Of a stretch of DNA of 64,000 bases, positions 18,721 to 27,295 are shown piece by piece. Where the stretch lies: the NCBI RefSeq assembly GCF_024345495.1, contig NZ_JAGQBF010000008.1, positions 37,603 through 101,602 on the forward strand, in the 5' to 3' direction. Source of the DNA: Synechococcus sp. RedBA-s (lineage in GTDB: Bacteria; Cyanobacteriota; Cyanobacteriia; PCC-6307; Cyanobiaceae). The notes below the pieces were generated by a model that made no database searches, was not told where the DNA came from, and saw only the letters and a list, made by a program, of their open reading frames with translations. The position numbers and the translations under genes are program-made. Each line of letters opens with the position of its first letter. Within the stretch, counting starts at the first letter, position 1.

Positions 18721-19180
18721 ATGTGTGGCCGCTACTCGCCTCACCTCCACGATCGATCAGTTGCTGCCAAGGCTCAAGGGTCCGCTGACGGGGGGGTTCC
18801 TCGAGCACTACCAGGCGCGTCAGCAAGTGCGGACCGGTGAACCGCTGCTGATCCAGCGGCTGCAGCAGGGGAGGCCTGAGGTGGGCTACGCCCAGTGGGG
18901 TCTGGTCCCCAGCTGGCTGAAGGACACAAGCGGCAAAAGCCGCCCGATCAATGCCCGCAGCGAAACCGTGAGTCAGAAGCCGTTCTTTCGCGGTCCGTGG
19001 CGCCATCACCGCTGCCTGCTGCCGGCCAATGGCTTCTACGAATGGATACCGTCACCAGAAGGGGAAGGCCATGGCCCCAAAGGGAAGAAGCAGCCCGATG
19101 GATGGGAAGAGGGCTGGAAGCGCTGATTGACCTGTGGGATCCCACCGGCTGGGAGGCTATTCCTGTCGACTGGTTGTGAT
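18721..19180 (+). pseudogene. SRAP/HMCES (YedK-like) gene, frameshifted
   Basis: The start reads MCGRYS, with the catalytic Cys2 of SRAP proteins, which crosslink to abasic sites in single-stranded DNA. The next residues (LTSTIDQLLPRL) lie in another frame; removing one C near 18739 would join them. Downstream, GYAQWGLVPSWLKD, PINARSETVSQKPFFRG and LLPANGFYEW are all SRAP signatures. The C-terminal third is garbled and a stop follows WEEGWKR. The gene is inactivated by at least one single-base change and C-terminal decay. Confidence 0.82.
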
Positions 19181-19439
19181 CTGCCCGAGTGGTCAACTCT
19201 GCTGTTACCGAGGGGGTTGCATGCTTCAGGAGTTGGATCCGAACCGTTGTGCCGCCTCGGCATAGTCGGCCTCGAACTCAAACCCTCCCTGCTCCAACCC
19301 CAGTTCACAGCAGGCCGCTGATCTCGCTGAGGCAGGCCAGCTCGGGTGCCGTGAAGGTCTCGCTCAGCGTCTCCAGGCTGTAGGTCACCTCCGGCTGGTT
19401 CACCGGCAGGCCCTTCTGACCGATCGCGGCCACCGCCAC

Positions 19440-19919
19440 CGCATCGAGCCCATCCACTGGCAGGAGCTGGAAGGCCTCGCCAGGGATCCGGACTGGCTGC
19501 AGCGAGGCGAGAACCTGCTGTTACTCGGCCCCAGCGGTGTCGGCAAGACCCACATGGCCAGCGGCATCGCCCTGGCCCGGATCGGCCTGGATCAGCCCTG
19601 CCGCTTCTATCCCGCCACCGCCCTGGTGCAGGAGTTGCAGAAGACCCGCTCCGACTACGCACTGCCGGCAGCACTGCAACGGCTGGATCGCTACCCCCTG
19701 CTGTTGATCGATGATGTCGGCTACGTGCGGCGCTCGATCCTGATCACCTCCAACCAGCCGTTCAGCGCCTGGGAGGAGATCTTTCCCAGCAGCTCCATGA
19801 CAGTGGCAGCAGTGGGACGGCTGGTGCACCACTGCCGAATCGTGGAGATCAAAGGCGACAGCCACCTCCGAGCGCAGGCCGCCAGCCGGGCTCTGGTCAA
19901 AAGCCAGGGCGAGGAGTAA
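19440..19919 (+). pseudogene. istB: IS21-family istB remnant
   Basis: The frame contains LARDPDWLQRGENLLLLGPS followed by GVGKTHMA (Walker A), ATALVQELQKTRSDYALPAA, LLLIDDVGYVR (Walker B) and then directly SILITSNQPFSAWEEIFP and TVAAVGRLVHHCRIVEI. This is the IstB/DnaC-like helper ATPase of IS21 elements. The N-terminal third is missing and about 20-25 residues between Walker B and the ITSN sensor are deleted in frame. No istA was seen. It is a relic. Confidence 0.85.
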
Positions 19920-20070
19920 TTGTCGCCCGGCGACAGGCTGGTGCCGAACTCGCCAGGTGCTGGTGGAGAAACGCCCGCTGCCGGCAGACCGTGGTGTTAG
20001 TTGGCAAGCCGATCCACCGCAGCGGCGCCGGCTCCAGAGTGGGTTCAGCTGCCCTGAGCAAGGAGACGCC

Positions 20071-20253
20071 ATGACCACGACCCTGGAGAGACCAACCACG
20101 CTGCAGTGCGCCTGCCCGGGCTGTCACTGCACGGTGCATGGGGACACAGCAATCCGCAGCGACACCTTGCTCTTCTGCAGCGACGCCTGCGCCACGGGGC
20201 ACCCCAACGGCGAGCCCTGCCACGCCGGCTGCGGCTGCGAATGCCATGGGTGA
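20071..20253 (+). CDS. SmtA-like bacterial metallothionein, copy 1
   Basis: The 60-residue protein has ten cysteines (C13, C15, C18, C20, C36, C40, C50, C54, C56, C58) plus histidines near the clusters (CPGCHC, PCHAGCGCECH). This matches the BmtA/SmtA family, which binds Zn/Cd in a Cys-His cluster. AAGGAGA lies 4 bp before ATG 20071. The last bases overlap the downstream CDGSH gene by 8 bp. A near-identical paralogue is at 45623-45805. No ArsR/SmtB repressor gene is next to it. Confidence 0.9.
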   Translation: MTTTLERPTTLQCACPGCHCTVHGDTAIRSDTLLFCSDACATGHPNGEPCHAGCGCECHG

Positions 20254-20515
20254 GCCTGCTTCGCCCTTTGTCGGTCCGATTCCCCTGGAGCTGCCAGCCG
20301 GCGTGCACCAGCTCTGCCGCTGCGGCCGCAGCCGCCATGGCTGGTTCTGTGATGGCGCCCACCTCGGCACCGGCTGGGTGTCGCGCGAGCTGCGGCTCGA
20401 GCAGGCCAGCACGGTGATGATCTGTGGCTGCGCCCATTCCCACCACTACCCGCTCTGCGATGGCTGCCACGCCAAGCCAGCGGTCAGCAGAACCTGGTGG
20501 AAATGGTGGGCCTGA
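20246..20515 (+). CDS. double CDGSH iron-sulfur protein
   Basis: The 89-residue protein has two CDGSH-type [2Fe-2S] sites, each with three Cys and one His: C24, C26, C35, H39 ([16 protein letters not shown]) and C60, C62, C71, H75 (CGCAHSHHYPLCDGCH). Tandem mini-CDGSH proteins are redox-active or Fe-S-handling proteins of largely unknown role. It overlaps the metallothionein gene by 8 bp, implying translational coupling of a thiol metal buffer with an Fe-S protein. A truncated paralogue in the same arrangement lies at 45798. Confidence 0.88.
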   Translation: MGEPASPFVGPIPLELPAGVHQLCRCGRSRHGWFCDGAHLGTGWVSRELRLEQASTVMICGCAHSHHYPLCDGCHAKPAVSRTWWKWWA

Positions 20516-20545
20516 GCGGGTCTCGATCGTCGGGACCGCTGCCGC

Positions 20546-22840
20546 TCAGCTGAGGCACTCCGCCAGCTTGGTGTAACGCCTACGGCCCAGGTGGTTCTTG
20601 ACGGCCATTGCCAGGGCTTTCTTCTGGCCCACCAGCACCACCAGCTGCTTGCCTCTGGTGATGCCGGTGTACACCAGGTTGCGTTGCAGCATCGCGTAGT
20701 GCTGGGTCAGCAAGGGGATCACCACGGCGGGGTATTCGCTGCCCTGGCTCTTGTGGATCGTGCAGGCATAGGCGGGCACGAGGTTGTCGAGTTCGCCCCA
20801 GCCGTAGGTCACCTCCCGGCTGTCAAAACGCACCGTCAATTCACTGGCATCGGCGTCGATCGTTTCCACCCTGCCCACATCGCCGTTGAACACCTCCTTC
20901 TCGTAGTCGTTGGCCACCTGCATCACCTTGTCGGCCGGGGCAAAGCGCCAGCCGAATCGCTCCACCTGCTCTGTGGGGTCGGGGTTGAGCAGCTGCTGTA
21001 ACTCGATGTTGAGCGACCTTGAGCCACAGCCACCGCGGGCCATCGGGCAGAGCACCTGCACCTGGGCGATTGGATCGAGGCCAAAGCGGGCCGGGATGCG
21101 TTCGCCCACCACCTTGAGGATCAAGGCCACCGCCTGCTCGGGCGTTTCGGCGGGAAGAAAATAGAAGTCGGTAGTGGCCTCAGCCGGCGGCGGCCGCAGA
21201 TCGGGGATGGTGCCGGCGTTGATGGCGTGGGCGGTGGTGATGATGCGGCTGGAGGCCGCCTGGCGGAACACCTCCGTGAGCCGGGCCACCGGCAGGGCGC
21301 CGCTGTTGATCAGATCAGCCAGCACCTGGCCGGGCCCCACTGAGGGCAGCTGGTCCACATCACCCACCAACAGCAGGGCCGCCTCGGGCGGGAGGGCATC
21401 CAGCAGGGAGGCCATCAACGGCACATCCACCATCGAGGTCTCATCCACCACCAGCAGATCGCACTCCAGCGGTAGCTCGGCCTTGCGCTTGAAGCCAAAG
21501 GCCGCCGGATCGAACTCCAGCAGCCGATGGATCGTCTTGGCTTCCAGCCCGGTGGTTTCGCCCATCCGCTTGGCGGCCCGGCCGGTAGGGGCGCAGAGCA
21601 GGATGCGCAACTTCTTGGCGGCCAGGATGCGCAGGATGGCGTTGATCAAGGTGGTCTTGCCCACCCCCGGTCCGCCGGTGATCACCAGCACCTTGCTGGA
21701 GATGGCCTGCTCCACCGCTGCCTTCTGGCTGGCGGCGAGCTCCAGGCCCAGCCGTTGCTCCACCCACGGGACAGCTTTCGCTGCATCGATGGCTCCCCAG
21801 AGCGGAGCGCCCACCGCCAGCGCCTGGAGGGACAACGCGATCCGCCGTTCATCGCGGTGCAAGTTGGACAGGAAGATGGCCGGCTCACCGGCCAGGGTGT
21901 CGGCCACCACCGAGCCCTCGCTCAGCTCCAGATCCAGGGCGCACTCGATCAGGCCGCTCTCCAGGGGCACCCGCTTGGTGGCGCCGGTCTCATCAAGGGG
22001 CCCACTGGGCCGCTCGACGGCCAGCAGCTCACCGGCCAGCTTGAGCAGCTCGGCGGTGGGCAGGCCGCAGTGGCCATCACCGCTGGCCTCCAGCAGGGCA
22101 TAGCTGACGCCAGCCCTCAGGCGGATCATCGCCTCGGGTTCGATACCCAGCCGGGCGGCGATCGCATCAGCAGTGCGGAAGCCGATGCCGCGGATGTCAC
22201 GGGCCAGGCGGTAAGGGTTCTCCGCCATCACCTGCACGGCGTCATTGCCGTATGTCTTGAAGATCCGCACGGCCCGGGCGGTGCCGACGCCCTGGCTGTG
22301 CAGGAAGACCATGATTTCGCGCACCACCTTCTGATCCGCCCAGGCCTGGCTGATCCGCTGGCCCCGCACCGGGCCGATGCCGGGCACCTCCCGCAGCCGC
22401 TCGGGGGCCTGCTCGATCACCTCGAACACCTGATCGCCGAACACCGCCACGAGCTTGCTGGCGTAGATCGGGCCGATGCCGCGGATCATCCCCGAACCCA
22501 GGTACTTCTCGATGCCTTCTGCGGTGGTGGGCGCTGAGGCCTTGAGGAAGGAGGCCTTGAACTGCTGGCCATGCTCTCGGCTGTTCACCCAGGTGCCGCT
22601 CACCGTCACCCATTCACCGGCGCTGATCTCGGCGGCATGACCTACCACCGTCACCAGGTCGCGGTGGCCGCGCGCCTTGATGCGCAGCACGCAGAAGCCG
22701 TTCTCGGCGTTATGGAAGGTGACGCGCTCGATCGATCCGGCCAGCACCTCGGTGGGCTGCGGGCTGGCCGGGGCCGGATCGATAGGAGTCGGGCGTGCCA
22801 GAGCAGGGCCATCCGGTGGGTTCACCCTTGCAGAAGGCAA
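20546..22840 (-). CDS. recD2: RecD2-like ATP-dependent DNA helicase
   Basis: The 764-residue protein has an N-terminal OB-like domain (about 30-110) and helix-hairpin-helix motifs (GIGPIYASKLV, VPGIGPVRGQRIS, DIRGIGFRTAD). The SF1 helicase core has Walker A ITGGPGVGKTTLI (about 385-398), DETSMVDVPL, GDVDQLPSVGPG, and the C-terminal motif YACTIHKSQGSEYPAV. This is the RecD2 family of 5'-3' helicases found without RecBC. It probably acts in repair. Length is typical and no lesion was seen. Confidence 0.94.
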   Translation of the reverse strand: MPSARVNPPDGPALARPTPIDPAPASPQPTEVLAGSIERVTFHNAENGFCVLRIKARGHRDLVTVVGHAAEISAGEWVTVSGTWVNSREHGQQFKASFLKASAPTTAEGIEKYLGSGMIRGIGPIYASKLVAVFGDQVFEVIEQAPERLREVPGIGPVRGQRISQAWADQKVVREIMVFLHSQGVGTARAVRIFKTYGNDAVQVMAENPYRLARDIRGIGFRTADAIAARLGIEPEAMIRLRAGVSYALLEASGDGHCGLPTAELLKLAGELLAVERPSGPLDETGATKRVPLESGLIECALDLELSEGSVVADTLAGEPAIFLSNLHRDERRIALSLQALAVGAPLWGAIDAAKAVPWVEQRLGLELAASQKAAVEQAISSKVLVITGGPGVGKTTLINAILRILAAKKLRILLCAPTGRAAKRMGETTGLEAKTIHRLLEFDPAAFGFKRKAELPLECDLLVVDETSMVDVPLMASLLDALPPEAALLLVGDVDQLPSVGPGQVLADLINSGALPVARLTEVFRQAASSRIITTAHAINAGTIPDLRPPPAEATTDFYFLPAETPEQAVALILKVVGERIPARFGLDPIAQVQVLCPMARGGCGSRSLNIELQQLLNPDPTEQVERFGWRFAPADKVMQVANDYEKEVFNGDVGRVETIDADASELTVRFDSREVTYGWGELDNLVPAYACTIHKSQGSEYPAVVIPLLTQHYAMLQRNLVYTGITRGKQLVVLVGQKKALAMAVKNHLGRRRYTKLAECLS

Positions 22841-22961
22841 GACAATCAGGGCGCACCGTGTCGGCTGCCGTACTGGGACGCAGAAACAAGGGTTAGAGGC
22901 CCCTGGGCATCACGACGTCAGCGCATGGCTGCCAGCCTGGGCACCACTCGGCTGCGGTTGC

Positions 22962-24350
22962 TTGCCCCTCGTTTCCACCACCCTTCGGCCCCTGCCGTGC
23001 ACGCCTGCGGTGAGCGGTGTGCTCGAGACCCTTGCCTTCCTGCGAGATCCTGATTTCGCCCGTTCACGCTTCGAGCGCTATGGGGATGTCTACGAAACCA
23101 GCCTGCTGGGGCAACGCACCGTGTTCATTCGCGGCGGACAGGCGATCGGCGACCTGTTCGCCCAGGGTGAGGCGGTCCAGGGCTGGTGGCCAGACAGTGT
23201 GCGGGAGCTGCTGGGGCCGCTGTCGCTGGCCAACCGCAACGGTGTCGATCACAAGGCCCGCCGTCGGGTGGTGGGGCAGCTGTTCGCCTCTGCTGCCCTG
23301 AGGCGGTATAGCCCGGCGATCGTGGCGCTGGTGGAGGCGCTCAACCAGGAGCTGCTAGGCGCGGATGCGCCCGTCGCCCTGGTGCCAAAGCTGCGGCGCT
23401 TTGCCTTCAGCGTGATCGCCAGCACGGTGCTGGGCCTCGATGCTGTTGATCGCGAGGCCCTGTTCGTGGATTTCGAGATCTGGTGCCAGGGCCTGTTCTC
23501 CCTCCCTTTCGCCTTGCCAGGCAGTCCATTCGCGAGAGCCCGTCAGGCTCGCAAGCGCCTGTTGCTGCGTCTGGGCTCTGTGCTCCAGAAGGCCGAGGCC
23601 GCCGCTGCCTCCGGAACGCCCCTCGCCGCCGGCGGCCTCGATCTGCTGGCCGGAGGACTGGATGAAGCCGGTCTCCCCCTGGCCGACGACGACGTGGCGG
23701 AGCAGCTGCTGCTGCTGCTGTTTGCTGGCTACGAAACCACCGCCTCCTCGCTGAGTTGTCTGCTTTTGACCCTGCTCCAGCATCCCGCTGAACTGGCTTG
23801 GCTGCAGGAAGAACTCGACAGCTTGGCTTGGCCAGCTCCGGAGGGGGAAGCGGTGACCGCCTACGACGCCCTGCGCGCCCCACGTCTTGATGCGGTGGTG
23901 AAGGAAGTGATGCGGCTGACCCCGCCGGTGGGGGGCTTCTTTCGCCGCACACGGGAGCCCATCGCCCTTGCCGGTGTGCTGGTGCCGGCCGATCGGGTCG
24001 TGCAGGTGAGCATTGCCGCCAGCCAGCGCCACGGCGCAGATCCGGAGGATCTGGCGGCCTTTCGGCCCCAGCGGCATCTGGACGGAGACGAAACAGTGAC
24101 ACTGCTGCCCTTTGGAGGGGGTGAGCGGGTCTGCCTGGGCAAGGCGCTGGCGGAGCTGGAAATCCGGCTGTTGGCGGTGGGGCTGCTCAAACAGCTCACC
24201 CTGGAGATGGAGCTGGATCAGGACCTGACGCTGGCCGTCATCCCCAGCCCTTCCCCGAAGGAAGGCCTGCTGGTGCGCCCACGCCGCAGAGTCACTGCTG
24301 CCGATCTCGTTCGCAGCGGTGGTGCTGGATCCGATGAGCAGCTGGGGTAG
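22962..24350 (+). CDS. cytochrome P450 (CYP120-like)
   Basis: The protein has the P450 landmarks: I-helix LLLLLFAGYETTASS with the oxygen-activating G-x-E-T-T, ExxR as KEVMR, and the heme loop LPFGGGERVCLGKALAELE with the proximal Cys. CYP120 enzymes of cyanobacteria hydroxylate retinoids, so a similar substrate is possible. The N-terminal proline-rich region runs into a family-like SGVLETLAFLRDPDFA. The start is unclear; TTG 22962 gives about 462 residues. It is divergent from recD2. Confidence 0.9.
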   Translation: MPLVSTTLRPLPCTPAVSGVLETLAFLRDPDFARSRFERYGDVYETSLLGQRTVFIRGGQAIGDLFAQGEAVQGWWPDSVRELLGPLSLANRNGVDHKARRRVVGQLFASAALRRYSPAIVALVEALNQELLGADAPVALVPKLRRFAFSVIASTVLGLDAVDREALFVDFEIWCQGLFSLPFALPGSPFARARQARKRLLLRLGSVLQKAEAAAASGTPLAAGGLDLLAGGLDEAGLPLADDDVAEQLLLLLFAGYETTASSLSCLLLTLLQHPAELAWLQEELDSLAWPAPEGEAVTAYDALRAPRLDAVVKEVMRLTPPVGGFFRRTREPIALAGVLVPADRVVQVSIAASQRHGADPEDLAAFRPQRHLDGDETVTLLPFGGGERVCLGKALAELEIRLLAVGLLKQLTLEMELDQDLTLAVIPSPSPKEGLLVRPRRRVTAADLVRSGGAGSDEQLG

Positions 24351-24371
24351 CCCTCAGCCAGAAACTTCCCA

Positions 24372-24673
24372 CAATTGATTGGCCATGGGCTCAACGCCCT
24401 GGAGCAGGAAGCCAACCCATGGCTGGACCGCCATTGGCTGCAGAACCTCAACCTTGATCAGCACCTGCCTATGGAATCAGGCAGCGCTGATGCGGGAATG
24501 ATCGTGGCCGGCTGGCAGTACCAGCAACAGCCGGAGGAGGTGGCCGCCGAACTGCTGCGGGTGCTGCGCCCCGGCGGCCAGCTGATCGTGGCGTTCTCCA
24601 ACCGGATGCTCTTCCAGAAGGCCCCGGCCCTGGACCGATGACGACGACTGGCATCACTTCGTTCTCAGTTAAT
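24372..24673 (+). pseudogene. SAM-dependent methyltransferase remnant
   Basis: A fragment contains VAAELLRVLRPGGQLIVAFS, the post-motif III region of class I methyltransferases, preceded by WLDRHWLQNLN and AGWQYQQQPEE. The N-terminal SAM-binding half is missing. Near 24635 the frame ends (PALDR stop) while the expected continuation (WTDDDDWHHF) lies one frame over, pointing to a single-base deletion. Confidence 0.65.
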
Positions 24674-24746
24674 GACATGCACCTGGGAAACTGAGAACAA
24701 CGAGTAACAGTTCTCTACACTAAGGTGGGGAAAAGAGCTTCCATCA

Positions 24747-24974
24747 TTGAACGACCTCCTGGCTGCCGTCAATCTGATCTGTTTTGCGGTCATCGGAGGG
24801 GGAGCCTTTGCGTTGATGAGCCAGAATCTGCGCGGCTCCGCTCAGCTGGCTTCCTCTCAGACAAGTAGTTCCAAGCCTAGGCGCCACCCCGAAGCCCCCG
24901 AGCCCGGCGAGGAGATGTTGTACGTCGACCTCAGCCGGGAGCGGCTAGAAGATCTGTATCAGCAGGCGTCGTAA
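24747..24974 (+). CDS. small single-pass membrane protein
   Basis: The 75-residue product has one N-terminal membrane helix (LLAAVNLICFAVIGGGAFAL), a proline-rich linker and an acidic helix ending (MLYVDLSRERLEDLYQQAS). It starts with TTG. No named family was recognised. It is monocistronic. Confidence 0.55.
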   Translation: MNDLLAAVNLICFAVIGGGAFALMSQNLRGSAQLASSQTSSSKPRRHPEAPEPGEEMLYVDLSRERLEDLYQQAS

Positions 24975-25270
24975 GCCGTCGGCAAGTCGGTTAATTGATC
25001 AAAAGACTTCCACCGATTTAATCATTTGAAAGCATAGATAAATAAGATTTGTACAGCATTGACTGTGCAAACTCTTTTCTAGCATTAGTTTATATTTAGC
25101 CTAAGCCGTCCTTCTATCAACTACCCAGCACGGAAGGCAGGTCAGTGCTGAGGCCAATCGAAAGCTTAAGCATGGCCTATTCCCTATCGGCCATTTCTCC
25201 CTCAAGCAAAGACAATGAAACCAATAGGGGGGCACTCAGGGAAAGGCGAGCAGAGTGACGTTTCTCAGTT
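24975..25270. other. AT-rich intergenic stretch
   Basis: This is noticeably more AT-rich than the flanks, with no credible coding frame. It contains several A/T runs but no recognised structured RNA. Confidence 0.5.
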
Positions 25271-25450
25271 TCATGTGGAGAGCCTGCAGCCCAGCTGGAT
25301 TTCACCCTGATCGAGCAGTCGTCCGAGCCTCAGCGCCGTGGCCTCCTCCACTCGGGAGAAGCTGTCTTGCTGATGGGTGAGCCAGGAGAGCTCTTGGGGA
25401 GTGATGACCCCGCTGGAGAGAGATTTGAGAAAGAGCTGTCCGACCGTCAT
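25271..25450 (-). CDS. small conserved-looking protein
   Basis: The 59-residue helical soluble protein (MTVGQLFLKSLSSGVITPQE ... DQGEIQLGCRL) looks like a small cyanobacterial protein with a helix-turn-helix-like fold. ATG 25450 was preferred; the longer frame has a low-complexity N-terminus. Its start faces the high-light-inducible gene. Confidence 0.6.
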   Translation of the reverse strand: MTVGQLFLKSLSSGVITPQELSWLTHQQDSFSRVEEATALRLGRLLDQGEIQLGCRLST

Positions 25451-25614
25451 GGCTTTTGTAACGGAACGTAAAGAGTCTGCCTGATCCGTGGCCCCGCCCG
25501 TGGCCTCTGAAGCCAAAGGCTCTTTCCTCGTTGGCCACCTAACCAGGCTCCGCTTGCAGCTGGGGTCATCCAAGGTTGGCACTAGGGCCTGAGCCGCCCT
25601 GCTGGGGTGCAGAA

Positions 25615-25632
25615 GTTACATGCATCTACATT
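25615..25632 (+). promoter_or_regulatory. HLR1-like RpaB site upstream of the high-light-inducible gene
   Basis: GTTACATG-CA-TCTACATT forms two octamers separated by 2 bp, each matching 7 of 8 positions of the HLR1 half-site (G/T)TTACA(T/A)(T/A). Another half-like GTTACAGT is at 25645. HLR1 binds the response regulator RpaB at high-light promoters. Confidence 0.6.
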
Positions 25633-25676
25633 CCGCAATAATCTGTTACAGTTCTCTCATCTCCTGCGATCGCCTC

Positions 25677-25946
25677 ATGGCCCAAGCCACCGCCACAGCC
25701 CCCAGCGCCCTTGATCGCGCCACCATTCGCGGAGCCACAGTCACCACCGAGGAAGGCGGTCGCCTCAATGCCTTCGCCACGGAGCCCCGCATGGAAGTGG
25801 TGGGTGCCGAGCGTGGTTGGGGCTTCCATGAGCGCGCCGAGAAGCTGAATGGCCGCATGGCCATGCTGGGTTTCATTGCACTACTGGCCACCGAATTCGC
25901 CCTGGGTGGTGAGGCCTTCACCCGCGGGCTGCTGGGCATCGGTTGA
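25677..25946 (+). CDS. high-light-inducible (Hli/SCP) chlorophyll-binding protein
   Basis: The 89-residue protein has a variable N-terminus and one membrane helix with [20 protein letters not shown], the ExxNGRxAM chlorophyll-binding motif of the LHC superfamily. Hli proteins protect photosystem II intermediates and dissipate excess light in thylakoids. A GCGATCGC octamer lies 3 bp before ATG 25677. Regulation by RpaB through the upstream HLR1-like site is likely. Confidence 0.93.
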   Translation: MAQATATAPSALDRATIRGATVTTEEGGRLNAFATEPRMEVVGAERGWGFHERAEKLNGRMAMLGFIALLATEFALGGEAFTRGLLGIG

Positions 25947-26398
25947 ATCAACTGCCGAGATTTGTTCGACACAATCCAAAGAAGATTCTAATGGAAAGTT
26001 CCCTTTCGATCAGCAGAGAGTTCTTTGTCGAAGCCCATTCAAGGGCAATTGACAGCTGCACGGAACTTTAAGACCTCCGCAAAGTCTCCAAATCACTTCT
26101 GAGAGCTTGGCAGCTCCCTGCCCACCCCATTGACTGAGACCCATGCTTTTGCAAGGGTGCTCAGACTTGTGTCGGGCAGTCAGGGCGTCCGCACCGCCCG
26201 GGCGGCGCGGATCAAGCGAGAGTCGCGCATCTCCGCGTCCTGCAACATCTATGGCCCGGCCAGCATCAGCAAGCTTGAAGGCAGCCAGTAGGGACATTTC
26301 TATCTCTACTTTCTTCGCAGTTCGTGGTGAAAGAAATCACTTTGCTTGCATCAAAGTTGGCGACTGCCAGCTGCCCTCGCCGGGCGGCACACAGGCCA
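25947..26398. other. intergenic stretch
   Basis: No credible gene was found. Bases 26360-26390 resemble the 3' end of the DUF1214-type gene at about 27330 (CCAGCTGCC-TCGCCGGGCGGCA on both), so a small duplicated scrap of that gene sits here. Confidence 0.4.
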
Positions 26399-27199
26399 CT
26401 ACTTGGCGCCAGCGTTGTACTGATAGTTGCCCTCAAGCTGGTCGAGAACGACGGTGTTGGGCGGGTTGGAGTCTGCGGCGGCCGTCAGAACCATCTGCTT
26501 GTCCAGTTTGCGTGATCTGAACTGCCATCCCGTCGGCAAGGTCAGGCGCTTGCCCAGGGTGGGCAGGTTTTCGATCGTGTTCTTGGGGTCGGCTTTCAGG
26601 GACAGGCTGAACATGGTGTAGACGGAGCCCTCGGGAGTGATCAGCTCATACACCGTTTCGCCCGCATTGAAGATCATGCGACTGTCACGTTTGGAGACCA
26701 ACGGCTTATAGGCTACCGGCGGTCCGGAAACGAACTTGTCGAAACTCGGGACTTCGAAGGTGCCGTCCAGGTTCAAGGGGATCCCGGCGATCACTCTTTG
26801 CTTGCAGCCATTCCAGGACATCGCGGTTATGGTGTTCGCCACCAGACGGCGCGGGCCATTGAAGAAGACCCCGTCGCCCCCGAACTCCTTCTTCAATGTA
26901 TCCCCATTCAGGGCGCGGAAGCGCGCGTCCATCACGTCGTTGGGCGCGGGAAGGGCGTTGCTGAGAGAGTTGAAGTAGTTGCCGATCCCGCCGCTGTTGG
27001 GCTGGCGGAACATGAACAGAATCTCGTAGAAGGCTTTGCCGCGCCAGTTCTCAGCCTTGATCGGGCAGGGATCCGTCAGGTTGACGATCGGTTTGGATGC
27101 CGGTTTGGCTTGCGCTTGTACGGCGGGGTGCCAAGCCACCAAAGCGACCAGTGCGGCAGCGGCGAAGAAGGCAGGCAAGGCGTTCTGAATACTTTTCAA
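26399..27199 (-). CDS. secreted protein next to a DUF1254/DUF1214 gene
   Basis: The 266-residue protein has a signal peptide (ALPAFFAAAALVALVAW, ending AVQAQA). The mature part has aromatic-rich beta-strands (GKAFYEILFMFRQPNSGG, ELITPEGSVYTMFSLSL, NTVVLDQLEGNYQYNAG). It is probably periplasmic; no enzyme motif was recognised. TTG 27199 follows AAAGGA at proper spacing and gives a clean signal peptide. Such proteins are more familiar from Proteobacteria, so transfer is plausible. Confidence 0.68.
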   Translation of the reverse strand: MKSIQNALPAFFAAAALVALVAWHPAVQAQAKPASKPIVNLTDPCPIKAENWRGKAFYEILFMFRQPNSGGIGNYFNSLSNALPAPNDVMDARFRALNGDTLKKEFGGDGVFFNGPRRLVANTITAMSWNGCKQRVIAGIPLNLDGTFEVPSFDKFVSGPPVAYKPLVSKRDSRMIFNAGETVYELITPEGSVYTMFSLSLKADPKNTIENLPTLGKRLTLPTGWQFRSRKLDKQMVLTAAADSNPPNTVVLDQLEGNYQYNAGAK

Positions 27200-27210
27200 G
27201 ATGGATCCTT

Positions 27211-27237
27211 TCGGTGAGTTCGGTGAGTTCGGTGAGG
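27211..27237. repeat. three tandem 9-bp repeats
   Basis: TCGGTGAGT occurs twice and TCGGTGAGG once in tandem, just upstream of the secreted-protein start. Confidence 0.8.
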
Positions 27238-27295
27238 GTAATCGAGACTGCAATGGGGACGAGCGCTGATCAGAAACCGAGATTAACGAATCCGA

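Noticed and set aside
19305..19500. Minus-strand frame reading LPVDGLDAVAVAAIGQKGLP and YSLETLSETF
   Set aside because: Protein-like but overlaps the istB remnant, has no start and no family; kept only as a possible relic.
21174..22537. Long plus-strand frames opposite recD2
   Set aside because: Antisense shadows caused by high GC third positions; recD2 motifs lie on the other strand.
26010..26297. 95-codon minus-strand frame downstream of the Hli gene
   Set aside because: No motif, odd composition, no ribosome site.
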